Assembly: GCA_029001845.1 (NCBI GenBank)
Contig: JAREWP010000036.1
Coordinates: 1 to 64,000, forward strand
DNA from: Candidatus Magnetocorallium paracelense
GTDB lineage: Bacteria; Nitrospirota; Thermodesulfovibrionia; Thermodesulfovibrionales; Magnetobacteriaceae
Reading direction: 5' to 3'
DNA length: 64,000 nt
The notes beneath the pieces are model-generated. The model saw nothing but the letters and a program-made list of their open reading frames with translations. It did no database searches and was not told the origin of the DNA. Below, piece by piece: positions 1-8,852 of this stretch; the stretch's first letter is position 1; every line of letters starts with the position of its first letter. The translations under genes and the position numbers were made by a program.

Positions 1-184
1 TCTTAATATCTCCTACAAATCCTAACGCTATCTCTGCAAGGTTTACTGTCTTGACCTTTATCAGAGCTATTATAAATTGAGCCAAAAAATTTATACGTGC
101 TCCGTGCCAATTTATTTTGTTCTCCTTCAGTATCTTCTCTAATTTCTTTACTCTTTTCATGGCGTTAGCTGTTGCTGACGCCAT
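1..184 (-). CDS. IS4-type transposase, N-terminal part (runs off the window)
   Basis: Reading the minus strand from an ATG at 184 gives about 61 residues without a stop up to the window edge. The stretch NWHGARINFLAQFIIALIKV, followed by KTVNLAEIALGF, resembles the N-terminal region of IS4-superfamily DDE transposases. A second in-frame ATG at 160 could also be the start; neither has a strong ribosome binding site. The catalytic DDE part would lie left of the window. The short palindrome CTATACaaaTGTATAG-like stretch near 216-232 may belong to the element end. Its position right beside a truncated gene suggests the element inserted there. Family assignment is by eye from the N-terminal motif only. 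Confidence 0.55.
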   Translation of the reverse strand, partial: MASATANAMKRVKKLEKILKENKINWHGARINFLAQFIIALIKVKTVNLAEIALGFVGDIK

Positions 185-250
185 ATTTTCTACCAGTTTA
201 CTATAAAATGTCTAGTCTATACATTTGTATAGTATTTTTTTGTCCTGTAC

Positions 251-979
251 TTAGAATTCATTTATTCTTTTCTCATCTATTAAAAATCTATCTTCATCTA
301 AAAATGGGTTATCGCTGGTTATAAGATCATTTAATATATATTTCCAATCTGGAGCATTTTTGTTTAAGTCTTCACTATTGATATCATCAAATAATTTTGT
401 AGAAGATTTTGCCAAGCTGTCCAGTATCCAATCTTTTTGTTGTTTTTTAGATATAGGACGAGGGTATTGTTCTGCTACTTTTTTCCAAGATTCAAACAAT
501 TGCACATACTGTAAAATATCCTTATCAGGATGCTCTGTATCAGTATCAGGTTCATGAATTTTCGTCCCATCTGATAATTCAGTAAATTTTCCGCTATCAA
601 ATGTATACGCTCTCTCACCAACAACTATATTTCCCAATCTCGTTGAATTTTTTTTTCCTGCACAAACTCCTGTCATGGCAATGAATCTTGGATTAAATTC
701 TTCGAGTATGGATTTGAGGTGCAAACTCATGTCAACAGGGCCATACTTTGGTGGCCAAGAGATATGGATTTTAAGTAAATCACCTTTTGAATTGTATAAT
801 TTTCCTCTTTTATATTCTCTTTTATTTTTTGCGAAATCTTTTGAGAATTTTACAATCTCAGTCTCATCAAAAACTTCGATTAAGGCCTTAACCTCTTCAG
901 CCATCGCACATACTATACAAACATCAAAAAAAACTTCGCTTTCATTTTCATTATCCGGAGTAATATCTATTTTACCCAT
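251..979 (-). pseudogene. nucleoside phosphorylase-like protein, apparently 3'-truncated
   Basis: 242 residues. Residues about 18-35 (VCIVCAMAEEVKALIEVF) and about 100-130 (MTGVCAGKK, LGNIVVGERAYTFDSGKF) match the first half of the PNP/MTA-SAH nucleosidase fold, which cleaves N-glycosidic bonds of nucleosides. The family normally continues with a Met-Glu motif near an acidic active-site residue; here the reading frame ends at INEF before any such motif. The stop lies about 65 bases from a transposase start, so loss of the 3' end by insertion is the simplest reading. Related PNP domains occur in phage-defence effectors, which would fit the neighbouring cassettes. No strong ribosome binding site precedes the ATG. 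An intact but divergent short protein is the alternative. Confidence 0.55.
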
Positions 980-1208
980 ATGTGGTAACCCTTTTTCCTA
1001 TCAGTCCGTGAGAGTTCCATATCCGTTACTGTCCACGTTTACCTCTGATGATATCCTTCAGTTTTCAACTAATCTTTTTCTGGAATGATTACTTATCCTG
1101 CGCTTGCCGATTTGCATCCGTTATAAGGAATCAAATTCGTGTATATTTTCTTATCTTTGTCCCTGATAATTTCTTTCCGTTTTCACGGTCATGGTCGTGC
1201 AGTATAGC

Positions 1209-1258
1209 GGCTAACATGAAAATCAGCAGCGATAGTCTGCTGCATTTTCTGGTTATCT
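1209..1258 (-). other. attC site (integron cassette recombination site)
   Basis: On the plus strand GGCTAAC opens the site and GTTATCT closes it. Inside, GAAAATCAGCAG pairs with CTGCTGCATTTTC, leaving one unpaired base, as expected of an attC stem with an extrahelical base. This is the site that ends the MazF-type cassette and opens the phosphorylase-like cassette. The 229 bases between it and the phosphorylase start (980-1208), and the stretch 1259-1366, show no convincing gene on either strand. Confidence 0.75.
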
Positions 1259-1366
1259 TTAACTTTAAATTGATTACATATTTTCCATTTAATTTTCGAA
1301 TTCTGTTTTAGTTGACTCATTGTTCTATATGGTAAGCATTGGGTTTTGATTCTCTCATCTTATTTA

Positions 1367-1713
1367 TTATGCTCCCATTATCCATTTTGTTATTTTCTCT
1401 TTGATTCTTTGTAGTCTTTCTTGAGAGATTTGACCTAATTTTCCTAATAAAATTTCCTTTTCTACTACTGCAAGTCTACTGGAACGAAAATACTTCGAGT
1501 TTTCAACCCCGATTCCTTAAAGTCATAATCCTCCGGACTAATAACTTCATCAATTCCTATCTGATGTTGATGAAGGCGAGTTGAAATCATACAGATGAGC
1601 CAATCATCATAGTCTCCCGGCACTTCTCTTATCACTAAGGCAGGACGTAACTTACCTTCTTCGAAATCCGTCTGCGGAAAACGGAACAAAATAATTTGTC
1701 CCTCTTTTATCAT
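1367..1713 (-). pseudogene. MazF/PemK-type toxin with a one-base frameshift
   Basis: The open frame from the ATG at 1713 begins IKEGQIILFRFPQTDFEEGK and continues RPALVIREVPG, typical of the MazF/PemK endoribonuclease fold, and stops after 82 residues. Just before that stop another frame continues the family's C-terminal part: SSRLAVVEKEILLGKLGQ, then ISQERLQRI, ending at a stop at 1367-1369. Adding one base to the T run near 1490-1500 restores a single frame of about 115 residues, the family's usual length. The toxin is thus probably inactive, unless the missing base is a sequencing error. Its start overlaps the antitoxin stop by 4 bases, so the two are co-translated. Confidence 0.7.
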
Positions 1714-1922
1714 AAAAATGTTTCCTTTAAATCATTTAAGGTATAAAAAGTCTCCTCATCCTCTATCCCTCGCATTGCTGATTCAAGAGCAAACTTGCTC
1801 CATTCTCTATTTTCCCTTTCTTTAATTTTTATTTCTATAAAATTTATAAAATCAAAAACCTCTGCTTGTTTTTCTTTTGGTAATGACTTAATTTTTTCAA
1901 CTATCTTATCACCTAAACCCAT
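1710..1922 (-). CDS. antitoxin of the MazF-type pair (DUF2281-like)
   Basis: 70 residues. The N-terminal half (DKIVEKIKSLPKEKQAEVF, then DFINFI) is an amphipathic helical segment like DUF2281 proteins. The C-terminal half (EWSKFALESAMRGIEDEE then TLNDLKETF) resembles the toxin-binding tail that occurs beside PemK-like toxins. It precedes the frameshifted toxin and overlaps it by 4 bases, the usual antitoxin-first order. If the toxin is dead, this antitoxin may persist as an orphan or protect against related toxins elsewhere. Family naming rests on motif resemblance and context. Confidence 0.65.
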   Translation of the reverse strand: MGLGDKIVEKIKSLPKEKQAEVFDFINFIEIKIKERENREWSKFALESAMRGIEDEETFYTLNDLKETFL

Positions 1923-1973
1923 TTTGCCTCCATTTGTGCAAGTGATAGTGTTTTTATTATTTTAGCATAATGC

Positions 1974-2017
1974 TTAAAACCAGCCGACTGCGAAGTAAAG
2001 CAGCTGTTTAGTTAATA
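1974..2017 (-). other. attC site, short
   Basis: Plus-strand boundaries are TTAAAAC and GTTAATA. Inside, CAGCcgaCTGC pairs with GCAGCTG across an eight-base loop, with three unpaired bases. It separates the MazF-type cassette from the DUF4062 cassette. The left core box is degenerate, so confidence is lower than for neighbouring sites. Confidence 0.55.
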
Positions 2018-2064
2018 GGCTTCTGACCATCTTTTTTAACATAGCTTCCTTTATATTATAAGAA

Positions 2065-3372
2065 CTAATCAGCACCGCAAATATGCTCAATTGATTTGTG
2101 AGCTTTTTCAGCTAAATCAGCCCATGCACCTGCATCATTAATGAAATCCTGAGAATAAAATGTTTTCTTTTCTTCTTCGTTTTTCCATGAATAATGACTA
2201 ATAAATTCACCTAATATCTCTGTAAGCTTACGTTCTTTTTTCAGTCTTAATTTCTCTATTGTGTTAACATCAAAGATACCAATCTCTAGTAATTTGTCTA
2301 ATCGCTTTACAAGAATCTCCTTTTTATCTTTATGTAATGTGAAAACATCCATAGGATTACATTGATCAAGCATTGGATATACTGTAGCCAACAAAGGGGT
2401 CGGATCTACATATTGCTCTATTATGTAATCCGAATGTCCGTCTTCTCTTTGTCTTTCATGAGTTACTCGTTCAACAGTAATAAGGCCTAAAGCAGAAAAT
2501 TGTCCCAAGATTGAATTGTACATACCAGTGAAACTGAGTTTGTTCATTTCATCACCTAAGTAATCATGCAAAAAGTGATTTACAGAGTTTTGTAAGCTGT
2601 TCCCATTTGTTTTTACTGATAATAAAGGGTCGAAAATACTAATATATTGGATACCATTCATTGGATATTTACTTACATAGAAAGTTCTGTCTCTAAGAGT
2701 CTTTACAAACTCATCTGCTTTAATTTTCAAGGTCTCATACTCTTTAATACGAGAATTAAGCCGTTCATTCAACTCTTGTAATTCTTTTACTTGCTCTCTT
2801 AATTTATAATTCTCCTGGAATAAAATATCAAATTGTCCTTTTGAAACTTCCCTTGCTGAACTTGCTCTCACCCATCCTTCCATTGGATACATTTTTATAG
2901 TTTTTGACATGGAAAGTGCCACTAATCCAGGCAGCTCTGATGCATTTTCCCAAAATTTCACTAAACGATTTCTACTAACCTTTTCTTTGAATTGTTTAAG
3001 TTTTTTTTGCGCTTCCTCTGATGATTCAACTAAGTTGAAAGGTAGAAATTCTGGTTTATTATGTATAAAAGCAACTACCTTAATTCCTATTGTTACTGCA
3101 TAATCGTATTCTTTTTCTGTGTAGCTTATGCCATCATTATCTGTTGTGCCATATCGTCCAGCTATGATTAAGAGGTAATAGTCGCAATCATCAATAACTT
3201 TCTTAATGAACTTCCATTGCTCTTCATCAGCCGCTGGAAACAGTTCCATGCCTGCAGGGATGCAGTCCATTTCCATTAGTGTTTGTACTACAGCCTGACG
3301 TTCATCTTTTAAGTCAGCAAATGTTGAACTTACAAAGACTTGATACCTTTTTTTACTTGAATTATCCTTCAT
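2065..3372 (-). CDS. DUF4062 (TIR-like fold) protein with coiled coil
   Basis: 435 residues. The N-terminal domain (about residues 8-110) has [19 protein letters not shown] and the later [20 protein letters not shown], the hallmarks of DUF4062, a domain related in fold to TIR and often fused to defence or STAND proteins. Residues about 180-245 are a charged coiled coil ([20 protein letters not shown]). The C-terminal 190 residues are mostly helical and I do not recognise them. There are no membrane segments or nuclease motifs. It is the only gene between two attC sites, so it forms a single-gene cassette. A role in defence is inferred from the domain and the company it keeps; the activity is unknown. 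Confidence 0.7.
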   Translation of the reverse strand: MKDNSSKKRYQVFVSSTFADLKDERQAVVQTLMEMDCIPAGMELFPAADEEQWKFIKKVIDDCDYYLLIIAGRYGTTDNDGISYTEKEYDYAVTIGIKVVAFIHNKPEFLPFNLVESSEEAQKKLKQFKEKVSRNRLVKFWENASELPGLVALSMSKTIKMYPMEGWVRASSAREVSKGQFDILFQENYKLREQVKELQELNERLNSRIKEYETLKIKADEFVKTLRDRTFYVSKYPMNGIQYISIFDPLLSVKTNGNSLQNSVNHFLHDYLGDEMNKLSFTGMYNSILGQFSALGLITVERVTHERQREDGHSDYIIEQYVDPTPLLATVYPMLDQCNPMDVFTLHKDKKEILVKRLDKLLEIGIFDVNTIEKLRLKKERKLTEILGEFISHYSWKNEEEKKTFYSQDFINDAGAWADLAEKAHKSIEHICGAD

Positions 3373-3402
3373 AAAGATTTTCTATTCTTTCTTTTTACCC
3401 AG

Positions 3403-3452
3403 GGATAACAACAAGATAACTTGCGATAGTCAAGTTAATCGTCTTGTTAGAC
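3403..3452 (-). other. attC site
   Basis: Plus-strand GGATAAC and GTTAGAC are the outer boxes. Inside, AACAAGATAACTTG and CAAGTTAATCGTCTTGTT pair around a seven-base loop with unpaired bases on one arm, the standard attC geometry. The stop codon of the CopG-type antitoxin (TAA) lies inside the right box, a common integron-cassette arrangement. Confidence 0.85.
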
Positions 3453-3731
3453 TGCTTCAGTCAGTTTTTCATTTATTTTTTCTTTAAGCCATAAATTTAC
3501 TAATGTTTCAGGTAAAATACCTTTAGCATGAGCTAACTTATCAATGCTATCAGACAATTCTTTTTCAATAGCAAAATAGTTTTTCTCTGATTTCAGTTCT
3601 ACCTCAAACTCTATATCTGTTTGTAGATCTTCGTAATCAGCTAAACTATGAGTGTCCCAAAAGTTCGCAGCTTCTTCTATACTTTTAAATTCTTCAGGTA
3701 ATGAATCTCTTTCTACTTTACTTTTTGCCAT
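3447..3731 (-). CDS. CopG-type antitoxin of a BrnT-like pair
   Basis: 94 residues. FKSIEEAANFWDTHSLADYE is the signature of the CopG_antitoxin family (PF12441). The C-terminal part (LSDSIDKLAHAKGILPETLV, then NLWLKEKINEKL) resembles a ribbon-helix-helix segment used for DNA binding and autoregulation. It lies downstream of the toxin and overlaps it by 14 bases; toxin-first order is typical of BrnT/BrnA modules. Its stop codon is inside the attC site, so the pair forms the end of a cassette. Confidence 0.8.
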   Translation of the reverse strand: MAKSKVERDSLPEEFKSIEEAANFWDTHSLADYEDLQTDIEFEVELKSEKNYFAIEKELSDSIDKLAHAKGILPETLVNLWLKEKINEKLTEAV

Positions 3732-4002
3732 AGCTTTTCCTTTCTTTTGAATCCATATCTCGTGCAGTAACTATTAATGCTTCTTTTGTTAGTTTATAGA
3801 TAAATAACACAGTTAAATATCTACCAGCATTTGTCTGTCCACGAGCAGAATATAAATTCTCCTTCTTAACTTTTCCTTTTTCAATAAATTTTAATTTAGG
3901 TCTATTTTGAAAAACTTCCTCTACTTCTTCTCTGGTTACATTATGTTTCCATAGTAGCTTATCTGTAATGTCTCTATACCATATAAAACTTTCAATTCTC
4001 AA
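3718..4002 (-). CDS. BrnT-like toxin (DUF497 family)
   Basis: 94 residues. WKHNVTREEVEEVFQNRPKL and ARGQTNAGRYLTVLFIYK followed by ITARDMDSKERKSY-like residues (VTARDMDSKERKSYGKK) match the BrnT ribonuclease family, which folds like RelE. The start used is TTG at 4002, preceded by AAGGA at good spacing; no ATG fits. It overlaps its antitoxin by 14 bases. The gene looks intact. A sequence GTTAGTT directly at the start may be the end of a cassette site, but I could not find its partner box upstream. Confidence 0.8.
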   Translation of the reverse strand: MRIESFIWYRDITDKLLWKHNVTREEVEEVFQNRPKLKFIEKGKVKKENLYSARGQTNAGRYLTVLFIYKLTKEALIVTARDMDSKERKSYGKK

Positions 4003-4051
4003 CTAACTATCCTTGGAAATCTTTTTCTTCAATTCTACGTATTTATTTCAC

Positions 4052-4231
4052 ACCTAAAAGTGACAATTAGGTCGAGGACCGAGGATGTAAAAGCAAGTGC
4101 TTAGGCAAGGAGGCAAGGCGGTTTAGGCGCAGGCGTAGCAGAGCTACGTTGAGCACTAAATCGGTGAAGTCCGACGCAGCATAAGTGCTTGATTTTACAG
4201 CCGAATCCCGATCTAATTGTCACTTTAAGGT
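4052..4231. repeat. 180-bp palindromic element with terminal inverted repeats
   Basis: The ends are inverted repeats of about 20 bases (ACCTAAAAGTGACAATTAG at the left; the right end is its complement with one mismatch). A second inner pair (GTAAAAGCAAGTGCTTA near 4088 and its complement near 4180) makes the whole unit a large cruciform. It lies between gajB and the BrnT-like gene where a cassette boundary is expected. It has no coding capacity and looks like a MITE or a REP-type element. The rest of 4003-4262 holds nothing recognisable. Confidence 0.65.
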
Positions 4232-4262
4232 CACATGCAAAATCTGTCTATTATACATCTTT

Positions 4263-6116
4263 TTACCTTAAGTCTGTCTCATACACAAGGTTTGACGATT
4301 TAAGTATTTTATATAAATCCTGAATGGAATTTATACTTTGTGATTCTGGGAGTCCATTACGTCCGGTATTCCTTACCTTACAGTAGGTAAAAATGACACG
4401 TCTTTTTGCCCTTGAAAGAGCTACAAAAAAACCACAAGTTTCCTCTTCAGGTTGCTTTCTAAAATTCCAAAAGGCGCTATCCTCTAAACCGATAAATATC
4501 ACGGTATCATATTCCAATCCTTTACTTTTATGAGTGGTCATAATAGGCACAGCATCTTTACCCATTAAGGATTCAACAGTATCAGCCCAATTTTGCTTTT
4601 TTTCAAAATAATTCCAAAGTTCATCATTTAAAGATTGTAAAGTTTTTGTAAAATAATCTTGATTTCTATACTGTTGATAATATGCTGATAGTTCACTGGC
4701 GCCAAAGAATTCTACAATTTGACAAACAACCTTTTCCATATCCGTTTTATTTTGAATTTTATTAAATGAATCTCTAAATGAATGCAAACTATCTTGCAAA
4801 TCGTTTTCAATTTTTTTTATATCATCTATATCGTCTTCATTTTCATGATAGACTCCACGCAAAATTTTTAAGGCATTCATAATCTCGTTCCATTCATTAG
4901 TTCCTTTGTCTGAAAATATAATATAGATATAGGCACAAATAAGTCTTACAATATCTTCTGTGAGGAAATCTTGTAGCCTGCTTTCATCACGGGCTTCTAT
5001 ACCTAATTCATTGAGATATTCTATTAACTTAGCTCCGTACTTATCTGACTTCATTCTGACCAATATACATATATCATTAGGTTTTAAATTTTCATTTTTG
5101 ATCCAATTATGTATATTTTTAGAAACAACTTCTCCTTCTTGTAAATGGCCATTACAGTACCAAATTTCACAAATCCCTTCATTGTTAAGACAGTTCGTAG
5201 ATTCTTTACATTCTGATTCATCTCCTTCAATATGTTTTGCTAAGATTTGCTGTATCGTAACCAACCTTGGCGCTGAGCGATAATTGACCAGCAAGGTTGC
5301 TTTTTGTGCAGTGAAATCTTGTTCAAAATTCGTAAAGGCATTTTTATCAGCTCCAGCCCAAAGCATAATTCTTTGTTTTTGGTCGCCTACGGCTGTAATA
5401 ATAGTATCTGATTTCAAGAAACATGTTTTTAAAAGATCATATTGAAGGGTAGTTGTGTCTTGATACTCATCTAAAAAAACATGGCTATAGGTTAGTATAA
5501 GGCATTTTCTTAATATTGGATTTACTCGAATAAGATACTCAGCGAGTCTAGTTATCATCTGAAATGTAATAGTGTTTCTCTTAAGCAAATTCTTCCAAAC
5601 TGCGTTTACAACCTGTTCTTTTTTTGAATCTGGGTTAACGCTAAAAAGCAATTTGCTTTCAGTAAGACAGCGATTATGATCGCTGATACTACTACTAAAC
5701 TTTTTATCAACAAGATCAAATTCATACTTTATCTCGTTCATATTTGTAAGTATATTGAAATTTGGCAATGGTTGATAATTTTCAGGTAATGCCCTGTAAA
5801 ACCTATCAATTAAGCCTTTTGCAAATGCGTCATAAGTCAAAGACACAAACCTACTTGATAGTTCTTTTCTGCATCGTTTTCTAACTCGTTCTCCTAAATT
5901 TTTTGCAGCATCTTTCTTAAAGCTGATAGCAAGAATTTTTCGTGGAAATAGACATATTCCTGCCTCAAGTAAATACGAAGCCTTTTGAGCCAGAAGTTCT
6001 GTTTTTCCGGCACCAGGTCCTGCAATGACATATATATTGCTTGTGGCTTTTATTGCATCCAGTGCCTCTGATTCTAAAGTAAATCCATCAACAGGCTGCC
6101 ACTCAAATTCAATCAT
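4263..6116 (-). CDS. gajB: Gabija GajB, UvrD/Rep-family helicase
   Basis: 617 residues, a superfamily 1A helicase. Motif I is VIAGPGAGKTELLA (about residues 31-44), motif II DEYQDTTT (about 216), motif III GDQKQRIMLWAGA (about 243), motif IV NYRSAPRLV (about 277), motif V TTHKSKGLEYDTVIF (about 525), and motif VI VALSRAKRRVIF (about 567). It follows gajA on the same strand with an 8-base overlap, the order found in Gabija. In that system GajA and GajB form a complex; GajB senses or processes DNA ends and nucleotides while GajA nicks DNA. The length is slightly above the roughly 500 residues usual for GajB. The gene looks intact. A solitary UvrD-like helicase is the alternative, but the overlap argues against it. 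Confidence 0.85.
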   Translation of the reverse strand: MIEFEWQPVDGFTLESEALDAIKATSNIYVIAGPGAGKTELLAQKASYLLEAGICLFPRKILAISFKKDAAKNLGERVRKRCRKELSSRFVSLTYDAFAKGLIDRFYRALPENYQPLPNFNILTNMNEIKYEFDLVDKKFSSSISDHNRCLTESKLLFSVNPDSKKEQVVNAVWKNLLKRNTITFQMITRLAEYLIRVNPILRKCLILTYSHVFLDEYQDTTTLQYDLLKTCFLKSDTIITAVGDQKQRIMLWAGADKNAFTNFEQDFTAQKATLLVNYRSAPRLVTIQQILAKHIEGDESECKESTNCLNNEGICEIWYCNGHLQEGEVVSKNIHNWIKNENLKPNDICILVRMKSDKYGAKLIEYLNELGIEARDESRLQDFLTEDIVRLICAYIYIIFSDKGTNEWNEIMNALKILRGVYHENEDDIDDIKKIENDLQDSLHSFRDSFNKIQNKTDMEKVVCQIVEFFGASELSAYYQQYRNQDYFTKTLQSLNDELWNYFEKKQNWADTVESLMGKDAVPIMTTHKSKGLEYDTVIFIGLEDSAFWNFRKQPEEETCGFFVALSRAKRRVIFTYCKVRNTGRNGLPESQSINSIQDLYKILKSSNLVYETDLR

Positions 6117-8172
6117 TATTATCCTCTATATCTCTATTTATTGCTTCAGTTGCCCCTGAATAAGGATCATCTTTCAGTATTTCCCTTACTTTCTCTATAA
6201 GGTCTTTTAGGAAGAGTGGTAAGCTTTTTTTGAATTTCTCGTTATCAATTTTCGATACAGCCATTATATGTGTGCCTGGCTTTCCACGATTCAGAAAAAG
6301 ATACCTATACCACGGCATTAGTAATTTATCATCCTCAGAATAGGTATAGCCTTCACCTCCTTTTTCTCCCAAGACAGAGCTAATAGCTTTTTTTATATAT
6401 TCAGTCTTTTTGTTTTCATCGTTTGGAATATTAGGGCCTTTTGAATCTATTATTTTTTTATATTCCTCAGAAAAAGCTTTGAGCATTGCAAAGTCTAAAT
6501 CAAGCGGCGCTGCAAAAAAAACATTATAACGCTTCATATATTCAACACACGAGGTTAAGCGCTCCATATCTTCTGCGTTGTTTAATTGGCAGTTATTAGA
6601 CATAGCTTCGAGACAATCTTTTCCCCGTGATTCATTTAAAAGAATTTTTCTATCAACGCCATTTTCAATAAGTTGTGTACAAGCATATTTTATTCGTCCC
6701 CATCCACCGCCATCTCTTTCTGAATCCAAATCGAGTAAGGTTAAATATGGGATATTAAGTTGGTTAAGCAGCTTCCAGAAATGATTCACATATCGACCGC
6801 CTAAAGGAACGATACTGACTCCACTATAATCAACGTCATATCCATATGCTTCCATTGCCTTTGAAATGATAATTTCCTCAGTGTCGCCTTCCCCCAATAT
6901 AACAAGTCTGGCAAAATATATTTCAGGATAAGCTTTTACCGCTTCTTTGACAAACTTATGCGCCTCATCATTTGCTTCAGGCAATTTGATATGGCTTACA
7001 ATAGTAGAGTGATTCTCTTTAGATATTCGCAGATGACGTATTGCTGCTGGATCAATTCGTTTTACAATGGCAGGCGTATGGGAAGTAATCAAAACTTGGG
7101 TATTGTCTCCATTAGCTAAGGACTTAAGTCGCTCGATTATCCTTCCAAGAAGTTGAGGAGCAATATGATTCTCAGGTTCTTCAACAGCCAGAATAGTTAA
7201 TGATGGTGGATTATAATTCTCTTTCCAAAAATTAACGTCTTCTCCTTTTTGAAATAAACCCTCAAGATGAAGAAGAGTATTAACCAAAGAAAAATAAAAC
7301 AACGAACGAAGTCCCTCTCCTAAATGATCAATTTCATAACTCCGCTCTGTTTCTGTGGGATAAAATTCGACTTCCACTTTTTGTAAAATAGAAGAAAGAT
7401 CGCTACTGCTAAATTTGACTTTGGCCTCTGTATACCGAATATCGCTATGCAAACGTTTCCATTGATCTGCAAGAACTTGTCTGAGTGATTTAACGCCTCG
7501 CTCGTTATCGAAGATTTTGTCTATCTCATCTGATTTGCTCTTTAGTTCGGAAGCAATTTCATCACTCCACTTTATACCATTTAGGATGCGCCAAAGAATT
7601 GTACCTGAAGCATTTCTAAGCTGCCTGGATGGTTCTCTAATTGCAGGCACGTACATTAATTGAATTTGAGCTCGATGCTCTGGCTGCAAGGGAATTTTGT
7701 GCTCATCTTTAATTTCTTCATTTTCTTCTTCTGGATGATTAATAAACCATAGTTTTGTTTCTATTTCTCCCTCAGGAGTATTTCCTTTTTTCCATGTTGC
7801 TTCCAGACGTATGCGAATATAAGGCGGCTGCCCATTGCCATCTATTAATAATCTTTCAAAAAAGGGAGGTATGGTACGCTTAGCAACATGCTCTTTCCCA
7901 CTTTTCGTCTCTGGAAAATCAATAACTGACTCTATGTGTAGATCGCTCTCTTCTATGTCTTCTGGAGTCTTGTTTGATGGCACATGGAAATCAGAGCGAT
8001 ATAACATACGATCTCCACGGGCAGTTCCGAATAACTTTTGAAGAGCTTGGAGTACAGCAGTCTTTCCAGCGCTGTTTGCTCCGATAAATGCAGTTAAATC
8101 TTTTAGAGCAATGTTTGATTTTTCAGGGCCGAAGCACCTGAAATTTTTTATCTTGATATTTCGAATTCTCAT
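6109..8172 (-). CDS. gajA: Gabija GajA, OLD-family ATPase-Toprim nuclease
   Basis: 687 residues. The N-terminal ATPase has IKNFRCFGPEK (residues 9-19), Walker A GANSAGKTAVLQAL (about 31-44) and Walker B LAVEEPENHIAPQLLG (about 336). The C-terminal Toprim domain shows VILGEGDTEEIIISKAMEAY (about 424) and LLDLDSERDGG (about 478), with the glutamate and paired aspartates that bind metal. GajA is a sequence-specific nicking enzyme held in check by nucleotides and released when phage replication depletes them. The ATG lies four bases after the attC site, with almost no leader, as in integron cassettes. It overlaps gajB by 8 bases. No truncation is visible. Confidence 0.87.
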   Translation of the reverse strand: MRIRNIKIKNFRCFGPEKSNIALKDLTAFIGANSAGKTAVLQALQKLFGTARGDRMLYRSDFHVPSNKTPEDIEESDLHIESVIDFPETKSGKEHVAKRTIPPFFERLLIDGNGQPPYIRIRLEATWKKGNTPEGEIETKLWFINHPEEENEEIKDEHKIPLQPEHRAQIQLMYVPAIREPSRQLRNASGTILWRILNGIKWSDEIASELKSKSDEIDKIFDNERGVKSLRQVLADQWKRLHSDIRYTEAKVKFSSSDLSSILQKVEVEFYPTETERSYEIDHLGEGLRSLFYFSLVNTLLHLEGLFQKGEDVNFWKENYNPPSLTILAVEEPENHIAPQLLGRIIERLKSLANGDNTQVLITSHTPAIVKRIDPAAIRHLRISKENHSTIVSHIKLPEANDEAHKFVKEAVKAYPEIYFARLVILGEGDTEEIIISKAMEAYGYDVDYSGVSIVPLGGRYVNHFWKLLNQLNIPYLTLLDLDSERDGGGWGRIKYACTQLIENGVDRKILLNESRGKDCLEAMSNNCQLNNAEDMERLTSCVEYMKRYNVFFAAPLDLDFAMLKAFSEEYKKIIDSKGPNIPNDENKKTEYIKKAISSVLGEKGGEGYTYSEDDKLLMPWYRYLFLNRGKPGTHIMAVSKIDNEKFKKSLPLFLKDLIEKVREILKDDPYSGATEAINRDIEDNND

Positions 8173-8175
8173 GTA

Positions 8176-8235
8176 CTTTAACGAGGAGTTGAGCAGTGGA
8201 GCGAATGCGGAATCTGCTCAAACGATTTGTTATCT
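8176..8235 (-). other. attC site
   Basis: A clear 60-bp site. Plus-strand outer boxes are CTTTAAC and GTTATCT, with perfectly complementary inner boxes TTGAGCAG and CTGCTCAA and a central loop. The gajA start codon follows almost at once. Nearly the same inner boxes recur at 17819-17878, so the two sites share ancestry. The 210 bases 8236-8447 downstream of the membrane-protein gene hold no gene I can see. Confidence 0.88.
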
Positions 8236-8852
8236 CTGATTCTCTTAGAGTTTATGCAGCTCTTATTTATTTTTCTTTTCTGATATATTTTTCTACAATA
8301 CCATCTACTGTTTATTTATTATAAGCCATTGATGTCTTTCTTTTGAGTAATCTAATGTGTCAATTCTATACTGAAGTAAGAATCGTATCATTGCTACTGG
8401 CCATAATTCATGATTTAAAAACTTCTATCCCTAATTGACGCAATATGTTAAAATATACTAATTATCAAGATAAAAACTATTCCGAATAAACCACTCAGCT
8501 TCAAATAACCGATAGCATTGATAATATCCAAATACTTAGTTGAGGCTACGACAGCATTATTATATGATTGATCATTCAACTCATCAATAATTTTTTCTTC
8601 ACCCATCTCTGCTATTGCTTGTTTAAAGTTCTGGATTTCCATATCCTTTATTGTTTCAAAAAACAGCACTGATTTTCTAGAAGATTTAGGAATTAATTTT
8701 GGCGTAATTACTCTAATTAGTTTGATAATTCCCATAATAGCAAAGATAAAATAAAATAAAAATATAATGATTAGAATGACAGCTAATAACCAATGTAATT
8801 TATTGATAGCAGTGAAATATTTGTAAATATCATTTGATGCACTAGTGTAATG

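Noticed and set aside
1048-1311. 87-residue hydrophobic frame on the plus strand
   Set aside because: It runs through an attC site on the strand opposite to all neighbouring genes and has no recognisable motif.
4003-4262. attC between gajB and the BrnT-like gene
   Set aside because: GTTAGTT lies at the BrnT-like start but no partner box or stem could be found; the palindrome at 4052-4231 has different, MITE-like ends.
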